Assembly: GCF_018448785.1 (NCBI RefSeq)
Contig: NZ_JAHCLU010000013.1
Location: 62,001-126,000, forward strand
Direction: 5' to 3'
Length of the DNA: 64,000 nucleotides
DNA from: Halomonas jincaotanensis
GTDB taxonomy: Bacteria > Pseudomonadota > Gammaproteobacteria > Pseudomonadales > Halomonadaceae
Each line of letters starts with the position of its first letter. The stretch's first letter is position 1. The notes under the pieces are model-generated. The model was given only the letters and a program-made list of their open reading frames with translations. It did no database searches and was not told where the DNA came from. Positions 36,927 through 45,468 of the stretch are shown here, piece by piece. Both the position numbers and the translations under genes were made by a program.

Positions 36927-38246
36927 TCAGTCGATGTAGCCGGCGCGTTGCATGGCACGTTCCGTCGCACGCTGAGCGGTCTGCAGGGCTTCCTCCACCG
37001 AGGCGTCACCGGTCAACGCCGATGCGATGCTCTGGCCCACTTGGGTACCGATAGACTGGAACTCCGGAATACCCACAAACTGCACGCCCGTATAGGGGCT
37101 CGGCTCCAGCGTCGAGTCGGTGGGATCGGCGCCCTTCATAGCGTCGAGCACGAAGTCGGCGAAGGGTGCAGCCTCCTGGTAGTTCTCGTTGGCATAGGTG
37201 GACTCGCGGGTCCCCGGCGGTACGCTGGTCCAGCCCTCGGTCTCGCCGACCAGTTCGATATATTCCTGAGACGTCGCCCACAGGATGAAGGTCCTTGCCT
37301 CATCCTGTTTCTCGGATGAAGCGGGAATGGCCAGCGCCCAGGACCACAACCAGTGAGATCCCTTGGGCGTCTCGGCCACCGGCGCCGGGGCGAAGCCCAG
37401 CTTGTCGGCGACCTGGGACTCATCAGGGTTATAGATGCGACCCGCCGCTGAGGTGGCATCTACCCACATGGCGCAGTTACCGCGTGAGAACAGCGCTTGA
37501 TTTTCGTTGAAGCCATTGGAGCTCGCCCCGGGCGGACCATAGTTGCCTAGTAGGTCGACGTAGAAACCAATCGCCTCCTGCCACTCGGGGGAATCGATCT
37601 CGGGGTTCCAGTCCATATCAAACCAGCGCCCGCCGAAGGTATTCACCAGGGTCGACACGAAGGCCATGTTCTCGCCCCACCCCGGCTTGCCGCGCAGGCA
37701 GATGCCGGCCACCTCGTTATCCGGATCGTGGAGCGTCTCGGCCCAGTCACGCACTTCTTCCCAACTCGGCTGCTCGGGCATCTCGATACCGGCCTCCTCG
37801 AAGAGATCCGTGCGGTAAAACATCATCGAGCTCTCACCGTAGAACGGCAGGGCGTAGAGGCTACCATCATGAGAGAGGCCATCGCGTACCGGCTTGAGAA
37901 GATCGTCTACCTGGTAGTCATCGGGAAGGTCCTCGAAGGGAACCAGCCAACCCCGCTCCCCCCACATGGGCACCTCGTAGGTACCGATAGTCATAACGTC
38001 GAACTGGCCACCTTGGGTGGCAATATCAGTGGTCATGCGCTGACGCAGGACATTTTCCTCCAGTACCACCCAGTCCAGGGTGATATCCGGATGTGCCTGT
38101 TCGAAGGCATCGGTGAGGCTCTGCATGATCACCATGTCATTGTTGTTGACCGTGGCGACGGTGATCTCTGTCTGTGCCTGAGTCTGGCCAGCAACGGCCA
38201 TGGCGGCGGCTAGGGTCGTCAGAGGCAAATGACGTGAGAGTTTCAT
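36927..38246 (-). CDS. smoE: Polyol ABC transporter substrate-binding protein
   Basis: 439 residues from the ATG at 38246 (AGGAG upstream, internal to a longer open frame). Signal peptide MKLSRHLPLTTLAAAMAVAGQTQA, then a family-1 SBP fold: TEITVATVNNNDMVIMQSLTDAFEQAHPDITLDWV, FSRGNCAMWVDATSAAG, and the GSHWLWSWALAIPASS segment. The periplasmic receptor would bind sorbitol, mannitol or related hexitols, as in SmoE. First gene of a thirteen-gene leftward operon; operator palindromes lie 99-136 bases upstream. Confidence 0.94.
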   Translation of the reverse strand: MKLSRHLPLTTLAAAMAVAGQTQAQTEITVATVNNNDMVIMQSLTDAFEQAHPDITLDWVVLEENVLRQRMTTDIATQGGQFDVMTIGTYEVPMWGERGWLVPFEDLPDDYQVDDLLKPVRDGLSHDGSLYALPFYGESSMMFYRTDLFEEAGIEMPEQPSWEEVRDWAETLHDPDNEVAGICLRGKPGWGENMAFVSTLVNTFGGRWFDMDWNPEIDSPEWQEAIGFYVDLLGNYGPPGASSNGFNENQALFSRGNCAMWVDATSAAGRIYNPDESQVADKLGFAPAPVAETPKGSHWLWSWALAIPASSEKQDEARTFILWATSQEYIELVGETEGWTSVPPGTRESTYANENYQEAAPFADFVLDAMKGADPTDSTLEPSPYTGVQFVGIPEFQSIGTQVGQSIASALTGDASVEEALQTAQRATERAMQRAGYID

Positions 38247-38344
38247 GTTGGACTCCTCAAGAGATTTCTTGGCATTGTTGTCAAACATCGAGATGGCGTT
38301 TCGAAGCTAACGAGCGGGTTGGCTTAACGATGAATCATGTCTTT

Positions 38345-38361
38345 TTGATCACAATGATCAA
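38345..38361. promoter_or_regulatory. Operator palindrome 1 before smoE
   Basis: TTGATCA CAA TGATCAA, a perfect 17-bp dyad about 99 bases before the smoE start. It shares the GATCA / TGATC core with the neighbouring dyad and is the likely target of the SorC-type regulator encoded just upstream. Confidence 0.65.
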
Positions 38362-38363
38362 CT

Positions 38364-38381
38364 AACGATCAAATGATCGTT
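38364..38381. promoter_or_regulatory. Operator palindrome 2 before smoE
   Basis: AACGATCA AA TGATCGTT, a perfect 18-bp dyad whose centre lies about 20 bases, or two helical turns, from the first. Two phased sites fit a tetrameric regulator, the usual state of SorC-family proteins (inference). Confidence 0.65.
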
Positions 38382-38475
38382 CACGATGCTAAAAAAAGCA
38401 AAGCCTATCGCATTAGACTTTGGCCAAAAAAATAAGCGCCAACACATAATGCACCGCACCAAACCGTTGCCCCTA

Positions 38476-39465
38476 TCACGCCGATTCGGTGATATAACGC
38501 GCTGCCGTCTCGTCGGTGACCAGGCCCTTGAGCCAACCTCCCCGTAATGCCGCCAGCAAGGCAGGGCCCTTTTCCAGGCCGCCGGCGATGGCGACGATCG
38601 GCTGATGCTGCAGCATCTCCAATGGCAAGCTAGTGACGCGACGGGTGATGGAACAATCGATGATCTCGCCATCACGGTTCATTGGCCAGCCCAGCAATTC
38701 GCCGACCGCCTCGAGCCTCAACAGCTCGTCAAGATCGCTCTCGTCGATGAAGTGGTCCTGGTAGAGGGTCGCCTGGCGGTCGATGCGGCCCACACCGATG
38801 AAGGCCGTTTCCGCCTGTTTCACGACTTCCATGATGGCCTGGAAGAGCCGCTGGCGGTGCATCGCGTTCTTTTCGTCGATGGTATCGGCGACCACGGGTG
38901 TCGGCAACAGGAAGCGCTCGCCACCGGTCTTGTCGGCCAGCACCATCACCCCATCGTAACGGTTTGAAGAGCCATCTCGGGCGACGTTGCCGACCAGAGA
39001 AACGAAACGATGCTGGGGACGATCGTGGCGGCTCATGGCCTCGACAGTAGCCCTCACCGCCCGCCCGGTTCCCAACGACAGCGTCAGAGGTTCGCTGCGC
39101 ATCACTAGCCGCGAGACACGCTCGGCGCCCGCCACGGCGATATAATAAGCTGTCGCATCCGGTGCGTCGGTATCGGCAGGCACCACATCGCAATAGTCGA
39201 GTCCGTAACATTCACGAATGGCAGACGCCAGGGCCATGCAGGACGATACCGGATGGTCGACACGTACCTTGACCAGGCCTTCCTGGCGAGCCAACGCCAG
39301 CAGACGCTGGACCCCGGGGCGAGAGACACCCAGTTGCTGGGCGATTTCATCCTGGGTGATGCCACCCACGTAGGACATCCAGGCGGCCCGTGCTGCCTGG
39401 TCCAGCTTGCGTTCGAACTTGTCCACGACTCGTCGATCCTCGTTGTATCCCAAGCCAAGACACAT
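38476..39465 (-). CDS. SorC/DeoR-type sugar-binding transcriptional regulator
   Basis: 329 residues at most. The helix-turn-helix near 35-60 reads GGITQDEIAQQLGVSRPGVQRLLALARQEGLV. The large effector domain has the SorC signatures SLGTGRAVRATVEAM, SLVGNV, GVGRID and VAIAGGLEKGPALLAALRGGWLKGLVTDE. The family senses phosphorylated or free polyols and controls adjacent transport operons. The first 12-15 residues may not be translated; the start is not firm. It is transcribed in the same direction as the operon it likely controls. Confidence 0.9.
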   Translation of the reverse strand: MCLGLGYNEDRRVVDKFERKLDQAARAAWMSYVGGITQDEIAQQLGVSRPGVQRLLALARQEGLVKVRVDHPVSSCMALASAIRECYGLDYCDVVPADTDAPDATAYYIAVAGAERVSRLVMRSEPLTLSLGTGRAVRATVEAMSRHDRPQHRFVSLVGNVARDGSSNRYDGVMVLADKTGGERFLLPTPVVADTIDEKNAMHRQRLFQAIMEVVKQAETAFIGVGRIDRQATLYQDHFIDESDLDELLRLEAVGELLGWPMNRDGEIIDCSITRRVTSLPLEMLQHQPIVAIAGGLEKGPALLAALRGGWLKGLVTDETAARYITESA

Positions 39466-39509
39466 GAGCGCCCATCTCTAGCGTCTCGACCGCTTTTACC
39501 ACCCCGGGT

Positions 39510-40067
39510 CTATGCAGACCCGAAATAGCGCTCGCGATCCTTGGCGGTAATATCGCTGATGTGCAGCGGGAATTGTGCCTGGCCGCGATCGGCATAGAAA
39601 TGTCGCAAGGTCCGCTCGATGGTGGGAAAGGCGAGCTCATCCCAGGGAATCTCGTGCTCCTCGAAAAGCGCCACTTCCAGGCTTTCGGGGCCAGCGGCGT
39701 AGTCACCGGAAAGCTCGGCGCGAAAGATCATATAGACCTGATTGATATGCGGCAGGCTGATCATGGTGTAGAGCCCATGAATATCCACTTCGGCGCACGC
39801 CTCCTCGCGGGTTTCACGGGCCGCCGCCTCCAGGGTGGTTTCGGCATTTTCCATGTAGCCCGCCGGCAAGGTCCAGAAACCATGGCGTGGTGGAATGGCG
39901 CGGCGGCACAGCAACACCTGGCTACCCCTGACCGGCAGGGTCCCGGCAACGATACGCGGATTCTGGTAATGGATGGTGCCGCACTCATTGCAGAGATAAC
40001 GTGGGCGGTCATCACCCGACGGAATCTCGAAGCGAACGGTATGGCCACAGTGGCTGCAGAAATTCAT
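39510..40067 (-). CDS. Nudix hydrolase with zinc ribbon
   Basis: 185 residues from the ATG at 40067. A four-cysteine ribbon (CSHCG near 4, CNECG near 26) precedes a Nudix domain whose box reads GYMENAETTLEAAARETREEACAEV, matching G-x5-E-x7-REuxEE with the final residue varied. The architecture resembles the Nudix_N_2 group of NADH-pyrophosphatase relatives, but it is shorter than NudC. The substrate is unknown. It is divergent from another Nudix gene 95 bases away. Confidence 0.88.
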   Translation of the reverse strand: MNFCSHCGHTVRFEIPSGDDRPRYLCNECGTIHYQNPRIVAGTLPVRGSQVLLCRRAIPPRHGFWTLPAGYMENAETTLEAAARETREEACAEVDIHGLYTMISLPHINQVYMIFRAELSGDYAAGPESLEVALFEEHEIPWDELAFPTIERTLRHFYADRGQAQFPLHISDITAKDRERYFGSA

Positions 40068-40162
40068 GGGGCTCCCTGGCATGGATCGCGGTTGACCATC
40101 GCCAGACGCTTGACGCCGGGGACGACGGCCGGGTAGAAGAGATCAAACCCGACGGATACCCC

Positions 40163-40798
40163 ATGTTAGAGAAACTTCGTGAACGCCTGCAAGCACACCG
40201 GCCCCGCCGCAATACGCTTCGCCTTCGCGAAGCCGCGGTGCTGTTACCCGTGGTCGACCGCCCCGAGCCGACCCTGCTGTTTACCCGCCGCGCCAATCAT
40301 CTCAACACACATCAAGGTCAGGTCGCGTTCCCCGGCGGCAAGCGCGAGCCCGAGGATGCCGATCTGCTGGCCACTGCGTTGCGCGAATCGCGAGAAGAGA
40401 TAAATCTGGCACCCGACGAGGTGGAGCTGCTGGGACAACTGTCCGACGTGATTTCGCTGCACGGTCTGCGTGTCACACCTTATGTGGGTCTGATTCCCCC
40501 CGACCTGCCACTGACCCCTGACTTCGACGAGCTCGACACCATCTTCGAGGTGCCGCTGGCACACTTCCTCGAGGACCAGCGCACCCACACCGACGTGATA
40601 CACGTCGATGGCCGAGACTACTATGTGCCCAGTTACCGGTTCCCGGATACCGACGGGGAGGAGCACATCATCTGGGGGCTCTCGGCGATGATGCTGGTGG
40701 AACTGCTGGCCGAGGGTTTCGCCATGCCCATCAGCCTCTATGAGCGTCCCGCCGGCAAGCTCCTCTACCATCCCGCACGTCGTATCCCCACCTCATGA
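40163..40798 (+). CDS. CoA pyrophosphatase-like Nudix hydrolase
   Basis: 211 residues from the ATG at 40163. The CoA motif LLFTRRANHLNTHQGQVAFPGGKREPEDADLLATALRESREEINL combines the UPF0035 signature and the Nudix box, whose last Gly is Asn here. It would cleave CoA to phosphopantetheine and 3',5'-ADP, as NudL/YeaB does. The open frame runs upstream to 40001 without homology. The next gene overlaps its stop by four bases. Confidence 0.9.
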   Translation: MLEKLRERLQAHRPRRNTLRLREAAVLLPVVDRPEPTLLFTRRANHLNTHQGQVAFPGGKREPEDADLLATALRESREEINLAPDEVELLGQLSDVISLHGLRVTPYVGLIPPDLPLTPDFDELDTIFEVPLAHFLEDQRTHTDVIHVDGRDYYVPSYRFPDTDGEEHIIWGLSAMMLVELLAEGFAMPISLYERPAGKLLYHPARRIPTS

Positions 40799-41463
40799 CC
40801 CAGAGCTCTACACTGCCGCCATGCCTTCTGCCACAGGCGCGCTTGAGCGAACTGGTCGACGCATTGGTGGAACAGGGCTGGTTTGTCGGCGAAGACTTCA
40901 TCGATATGCCACTGTGCGCCGAGCTTCATCAGGAACTTACCGCCATGGCCGCGCGGGATGAGCTGGACGCCGCCGGTATTGGCCGTGGTCAGGCACACAC
41001 GCTGCGACGCGACATCCGTGGCGATGCCATCCGCTGGCTGGACCGTAAAAGCCAGGCCCAGCGGCGCTATCTCGACGCCATGGCAGCGTTGCAGAAAGAA
41101 CTCAACTTGGCGCTGTTTCTGGGCTTGTTCGAATACGAGGCTCACTTTGCCCGCTATCCGCCCCAGGCCTTCTACCAGCGGCACCTGGACAGTTTTCACG
41201 GTCGCGCCAACCGGGTGATTTCCACCGTCAGCTATCTCAACCCCGACTGGCCGAGCGATGCCGGCGGCGAGATGGTGATCTTCGCGGCCGACGACCCTCA
41301 GCGCGAAATGGTCCGCGTTCGCCCTACGGCGGGCACCTTTGCCTGCTTTCTCTCCGAGACCATTCCTCACGAGGTGCTGCCGACCCGCCTGCCACGGGCG
41401 AGTATTGCCGGCTGGTTTCGCCGCAACGCCTCGCTCGGCGGCCTGATCGACCCGGCTCACTGA
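40795..41463 (+). CDS. 2-oxoglutarate/Fe(II)-dependent oxygenase, prolyl-4-hydroxylase-like
   Basis: 222 residues. Iron ligands His130 and Asp132 in FYQRHLDSF and His192 in ETIPHEVLP, with Arg201 as probable 2-oxoglutarate ligand. The YEAHFARYPPQAFYQRH lead-in and the ISTVSYLNPDW strand match bacterial P4H-like proteins (2OG-FeII_Oxy_3). Substrates in bacteria are poorly known (elongation factor Tu is one). Its ATG overlaps the Nudix stop by four bases, so the two are co-translated. Confidence 0.88.
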   Translation: MTQSSTLPPCLLPQARLSELVDALVEQGWFVGEDFIDMPLCAELHQELTAMAARDELDAAGIGRGQAHTLRRDIRGDAIRWLDRKSQAQRRYLDAMAALQKELNLALFLGLFEYEAHFARYPPQAFYQRHLDSFHGRANRVISTVSYLNPDWPSDAGGEMVIFAADDPQREMVRVRPTAGTFACFLSETIPHEVLPTRLPRASIAGWFRRNASLGGLIDPAH

Positions 41464-41489
41464 GGCGACATCTCGCTGCCGCCCGTGGC

Positions 41490-42569
41490 TCAGACGTCGA
41501 CACCCTCCAGGAAACCGTTCTTGAGGCCGATCATGTCATAGAGTCCCCGGTCTTCTTCGACGACCTCGGGCTCCGGTTCGGGCTCTGGCGCCGGCTGAAT
41601 TGCCACGACCCACCCTTGCGGTGACTCGATCACCTCGCGCAGCTGCCCATAATTGAGCGAGACGGACGCTTCGGCGCCGGACTGGCCCAGCAGCGTCAAT
41701 GCCTCCATCAATACCGCCATCCCCTCCTCCTGCTCCTCCAGCGAAGTGTAGGCCTGGACGTAGGGCGTGCCATCCTGCCAGCCGGCCTTGATCGGCTGGT
41801 TGATGATATTGACGCGCGTCCCTTCGGACACACGGTCGAATACCGAGGCGATGTCCTCGGGAAACATGCGAATGCACCCGCGGCTGGCACGCATGCCGAT
41901 ACCGTCGGGCTGGTTGGTGCCATGAATCAGGTAGCCGGGAATATCGAGCAGGATGGCGTGCTCACCCAGAGGGTTTTCCGGGCCGGGCGGCACGACCTCG
42001 GGAGGCGGGTCGCCACGTTCGGCGGCCTCCCGGCGGATCGACTCGGGGGGATACCAGGCAGGATCCTTCAAGCGCATGGTGGTCTCGGTCACCCCGAGCG
42101 GCGTGTTGTAGCCTTCGCGACCGATACCGATCGGGTAGGTTTCTACCCGTGGGGTTTCGTTGGCTGCCACATCGGGATAATAGTAGAGACGCAACTCGGC
42201 AATATTGATGACAATGCCTTCGCGCGCTACCGGCGGCAGGATGCGCTGGGCGGGAATCACGACCTCGGTGCCTTCGCCGGGCACCCAGAGGCTGACATCG
42301 GGATTGGCACGCCGGATTTCTTCATAGCCCACATTATGCCGGCGCGCGACATCCAGCAGTGTCTCCTTGCCTTGTGTCTCGACGGTATAGACCTCACCGA
42401 TCACATCGCCTTCGGGCAAGGGATAGTGCCCCTTGGGCAACTCCTTCGCCTCTTCGGCCCATGCCGGCAAGGTCGAAAAGCTCATCGCGATAATCGTCAA
42501 GCACTGCAGTTTGGATCGAAAGGAAACGGGCATGAGGGTTGGGTATCGTTGCGGAGGAAGAGAGGTCAT
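41490..42569 (-). CDS. L,D-transpeptidase of the YcfS/ErfK group with LysM-like domain
   Basis: Up to 359 residues. The signal peptide ends LPAWA. A LysM-like segment (YTVETQGKETLLDVARRHNVGYEEIRRANPD, about 60-92) is followed by a YkuD domain with the catalytic motif HGTNQPDGIGMRASRGCIRM. It makes 3-3 cross-links or attaches lipoprotein to peptidoglycan. An Ala/Pro/Glu tail follows (PAPEPEPEPEVVEE). The start is unclear: the ATG at 42569 sits inside a 12-bp dyad, and an in-frame ATG at 42533 also lacks a ribosome site. Confidence 0.9.
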   Translation of the reverse strand: MTSLPPQRYPTLMPVSFRSKLQCLTIIAMSFSTLPAWAEEAKELPKGHYPLPEGDVIGEVYTVETQGKETLLDVARRHNVGYEEIRRANPDVSLWVPGEGTEVVIPAQRILPPVAREGIVINIAELRLYYYPDVAANETPRVETYPIGIGREGYNTPLGVTETTMRLKDPAWYPPESIRREAAERGDPPPEVVPPGPENPLGEHAILLDIPGYLIHGTNQPDGIGMRASRGCIRMFPEDIASVFDRVSEGTRVNIINQPIKAGWQDGTPYVQAYTSLEEQEEGMAVLMEALTLLGQSGAEASVSLNYGQLREVIESPQGWVVAIQPAPEPEPEPEVVEEDRGLYDMIGLKNGFLEGVDV

Positions 42570-42597
42570 GAAAAGGCGAGCAGTGTTTCATGACCTC
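42562..42597. repeat. 12-bp inverted repeat at the L,D-transpeptidase start
   Basis: GAGGTCATGAAA (42562-42573) and TTTCATGACCTC (42586-42597) are perfect complements 12 bases apart. One arm contains the ATG at 42569. As RNA it would bury that codon; as DNA it could be an operator. Confidence 0.65.
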
Positions 42598-42673
42598 CCG
42601 GGGCCTGCAAGCACTCGGCGCCCCGGCAATCTCTCCAACGACGTGGGCGCCTGGCCAATGGCCGGGCAGGTCG

Positions 42674-43636
42674 TCATAAGACCTTGTCGGGAAACAGCCG
42701 GTTCGGTATCAGCCACAGGAAAATAAGCATGCCGAAAAGTTCGACCAACGACTGAAAGACCACCGCCATGACCGCCACCTCAAAGCCTGCGGGTAACGCC
42801 AATGCCAGCGGCAGCACCACGAAGGAGTTGCGCGAACCAAAGCTGAAAGCCAACACCCGACCTTGAACGGTGGGCAGCCGAAACACCCACGCAATCAACC
42901 GCGATAGCAACGCCGCCGCCGCCAGGAAGGCTACGAACACGGGCAGCAGCCAGATGAGCAGTCCCAGGGAACCGGCCACTTCATTCACCTGTCCCGCTGC
43001 GACCACGAACAGCACCAGCGCCAGCAATGGAATTGGCAGGTCGCCCAACCGAGCGATCAGGACTTTCCGATGTGGCGCTCGACGAACCCATGAGCCGGTG
43101 ATCAACGCGGCGGTGAGAGGCAGCAGGATCAGACCGCCGAATGCCAGCAGCAATTCGCGCTGGAACAGGCCAGCCAACTCGGCATGACCCAGAAACACAA
43201 CGAGATAGGCCGGCAGCAACGCCATCTGCAACAACAGGCTGAGAGGTGTGAAAGCGACCGCCAGGGCCGCATCACCCCGGCCGAGATGCGTGAACGAAAT
43301 GAACCAGTCGGTGCAGGGCAACAGCAGCACCAGCATGACGCCAAAGCGCAGCCCGGGATTCTCCGGCAGGGCCTGCACCAGTCCCCAGACGATCAGCGGG
43401 ATGACCACGAAATTGCCCAGCACCGCGGCTGCAAGAAAGCGCGGACTCACTTGTCGGGCGCGCAGCCTGGTCAGGGGAATCTGGGTAAAGGTCACATAGA
43501 GCAAGGCACCCAGCAGCGGCCAGAGCCAAGGCTCGAGCCTATCGGCAAGGCCGGGTGTGTGTGCCCCAACCATTAGCCCGGCGATAATCACGGCGAGATA
43601 GCTTACGCCCTGATATTGCTCGAGCCGTTCACGCAT
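42674..43636 (-). CDS. ACR3-like / bile-acid-sodium-symporter-superfamily transporter
   Basis: 320 residues, nine or ten helices. The fourth-helix segment LVLLLPCTDWFISFTHLGRGDAALAVA carries the conserved Cys of ACR3 arsenite exporters. GSRNSFVVLPLALALPAGFEVAVMAVVFQSLVELFGM matches the ninth-helix motif. No arsR or arsC is nearby, so arsenite is unproven. The ATG at 43636 shares its A with the stop of the MOSC gene (TGATG). Confidence 0.85.
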   Translation of the reverse strand: MRERLEQYQGVSYLAVIIAGLMVGAHTPGLADRLEPWLWPLLGALLYVTFTQIPLTRLRARQVSPRFLAAAVLGNFVVIPLIVWGLVQALPENPGLRFGVMLVLLLPCTDWFISFTHLGRGDAALAVAFTPLSLLLQMALLPAYLVVFLGHAELAGLFQRELLLAFGGLILLPLTAALITGSWVRRAPHRKVLIARLGDLPIPLLALVLFVVAAGQVNEVAGSLGLLIWLLPVFVAFLAAAALLSRLIAWVFRLPTVQGRVLAFSFGSRNSFVVLPLALALPAGFEVAVMAVVFQSLVELFGMLIFLWLIPNRLFPDKVL

Positions 43637-44487
43637 CAAGCAAGGTCGTGATGATCTTTTTTTCCGGCCATCACGGCATCACCGACGCGCAGCACACTGC
43701 CCTCGCCGGCCAATAGCGTTGCATTCTGGCCGAAAAAACCGCCTTGAAGGTCGCGGCGGGTGTTCATCTCCACCAGGGTACGCAGCGGCTCACCCGGCAC
43801 AACGATCTGGCCGGTCTGCTGATCGATGGTCGTGATCTTGCAACGCTTGCAGGGCTTGCGAAGCCCCAGGCGTGTCGTTTCATCCAAGGAGGCCAACGTC
43901 GCCCAAGTGTCTTCGGCGAAAGGGGCCTCGCCATCGACCACGATGCTAGGTCGGAAGCGGCTCATCGGCACGGCGTCCAGCCCCTTACTCGCAAGCACCC
44001 GGTTCAACTCAGCCAACGACGACTCGGACACCACAAGAAAGGGGTAACCATCAGCAAATGCGGTATGGGCGGATTCACCACGCAGGAAGTCCGTCTCGAC
44101 ATCTCGACGTTCCGTCGACGGGAAGCGCACCAATCGATACGCGCCCCCAAGCACACGGGAAAGCCAGTGGGCGGCCAGTTGGCCCTCATCCAGGGCCTGG
44201 CAGCGATCCTTCCAGACGGTCACTTCGAGCATGGGCTGGTCACCACCCGCCAGGCTCACCGTCAAGGGTTTGGCCGAGGGATGCTCCAGCACCAGCGAAT
44301 CGTCGTAAAGGTTGACGGTGACACGGGCCATTTCGGCGACCTGGCGCTGTGTCACGAAACCGCCGTCGGCATCTACGACCATCCAGTGGCGGTCGAAGGC
44401 AAGTCCTCGGGTGTGCAACTTGGCCTGGTCGAGCGTGACGCCCCGCAACGATTTTACCGGGTAGATAGTGAGTTGCGTGATATTCAA
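43636..44487 (-). CDS. MOSC-domain protein, YcbX-like
   Basis: 283 residues. An N-terminal MOSC_N barrel (LTIYPVKSLRGVTLDQAKL at the start, GLAFDRHWMVVDADGGFVTQRQ) is followed by a MOSC domain with the conserved Cys pair in LRKPCKRCKITTIDQQTG. The family handles molybdenum cofactor or sulfur and reduces N-hydroxylated compounds in YcbX. It lacks the C-terminal ferredoxin domain of E. coli YcbX (369 residues). Translation is coupled to the ACR3-like transporter. Confidence 0.88.
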   Translation of the reverse strand: MNITQLTIYPVKSLRGVTLDQAKLHTRGLAFDRHWMVVDADGGFVTQRQVAEMARVTVNLYDDSLVLEHPSAKPLTVSLAGGDQPMLEVTVWKDRCQALDEGQLAAHWLSRVLGGAYRLVRFPSTERRDVETDFLRGESAHTAFADGYPFLVVSESSLAELNRVLASKGLDAVPMSRFRPSIVVDGEAPFAEDTWATLASLDETTRLGLRKPCKRCKITTIDQQTGQIVVPGEPLRTLVEMNTRRDLQGGFFGQNATLLAGEGSVLRVGDAVMAGKKDHHDLA

Positions 44488-44521
44488 GAGAGCGTCCCCA
44501 AGGTGTCGAAAGCTCTCTAGC

Positions 44522-44833
44522 TTACAGGCGCTGCGTGTCGATCACATATCCGATAATGGGATACCCCGCCTTCTTGGCTGCTCTTTCCGCTTCCATCCGT
44601 GCCTCGAGCTTGGAAATACTGGACGACACGTACTCGAACACCGTATCCATCTCGAGTTGCTTGGTCCTTACTGCCAGTTTCACGATGTGGCCCGTCTTAT
44701 AAGCAGCAGAAGAATCGGGTTTAGCGGTTGGCTTTATCTCTGGCGCCGGATTTTCAGACGTCTTGGTGGGTTTCATGAAGGCGTCGAGCTCACGACGCAT
44801 ATTCTGTTCAAAATCGCTCAGTTGCGTTTCCAT
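44522..44833 (-). CDS. Small hypothetical protein with predicted coiled coil
   Basis: 103 residues from the ATG at 44833, which follows GGAG by five bases. It has an N-terminal helix METQLSDFEQNMRRELDAFM, a Pro/Lys-rich linker, then a charged helix VFEYVSSSISKLEARMEAERAAKKAG, ending in YPIIGYVIDTQRL. I do not recognise a family. No signal or membrane segment. It is leftward, 34 bases from the MOSC gene, and might be its upstream operon mate. Confidence 0.6.
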   Translation of the reverse strand: METQLSDFEQNMRRELDAFMKPTKTSENPAPEIKPTAKPDSSAAYKTGHIVKLAVRTKQLEMDTVFEYVSSSISKLEARMEAERAAKKAGYPIIGYVIDTQRL

Positions 44834-45468
44834 TTCCTCTCCGTGAATGAAGTGACGAGACAAAGTGTAACAAAGCTTTATCGTCGCTTTCAGGTTGTTA
44901 AATACTTATCGGCTAATGCGGCCCGGTATGATATCGGATTTTACTTAATGTCAAACGCCATAGCTGACGAGACATCGTGTTTAAAGGGTCGAGGCGGCAT
45001 TGAACACCCTCGAGTAACGGACAATAACGCTAATTAAGCTTAGTCGCTGAATTGCCGTGCAATGGCTGACTTGCCTAAGCGGAACAAAAACCTTGTGTTG
45101 CTCTCTCGCGCCGTCGAGTCAAAAGACCACCACCATGACTGCTGGTCGACTCCGACAAATAGCTATCCCAGAGTGCGCAGCCAAGCGTGACAACTGTTGG
45201 GCTAGCCACTGTGACACCGAACTTCACATATCGATCCGGCAATAACTCTTTTCTTTTTCCTGATCGAGTCAGCAAGTCTATCGACAACAAGGCTCGAACG
45301 ACAGCGTTAGCTGCGCCAGCCCCAGCAATGTCTACAGACGAGTTCCTGAATTCAAGGCTTAAAGGATAGATCGCGAGTTAGGCGATCTTCAAGGATACCA
45401 CCCGCAGCAAGCGGCAAGACGCTTTACGCCTCACCCCCGTTAAGCGGCACCTTCCCTTGGCTTATCTG
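44834..45468. other. 635-base gap without a recognisable gene
   Basis: Lower in GC than its flanks, especially 44860-44960 and 45180-45300. Open frames on both strands (45187-45369 plus; 45075-45290 minus) have no family signatures. A seven-base inverted repeat AGATCGC / GCGATCT lies at 45368-45388. It could be a decayed gene or an acquired fragment; nothing in it proves either. Confidence 0.45.

Noticed and set aside
39505..39522. CGGGTCT/AGACCCG hairpin at the end of the zinc-ribbon Nudix gene as terminator
   Set aside because: The seven-base stem overlaps the stop codon and no T-run follows.
45075..45369. Opposing small frames in the 635-base gap
   Set aside because: Both have non-ATG or unsupported starts, no ribosome site and no family match; treated as non-coding or decayed.
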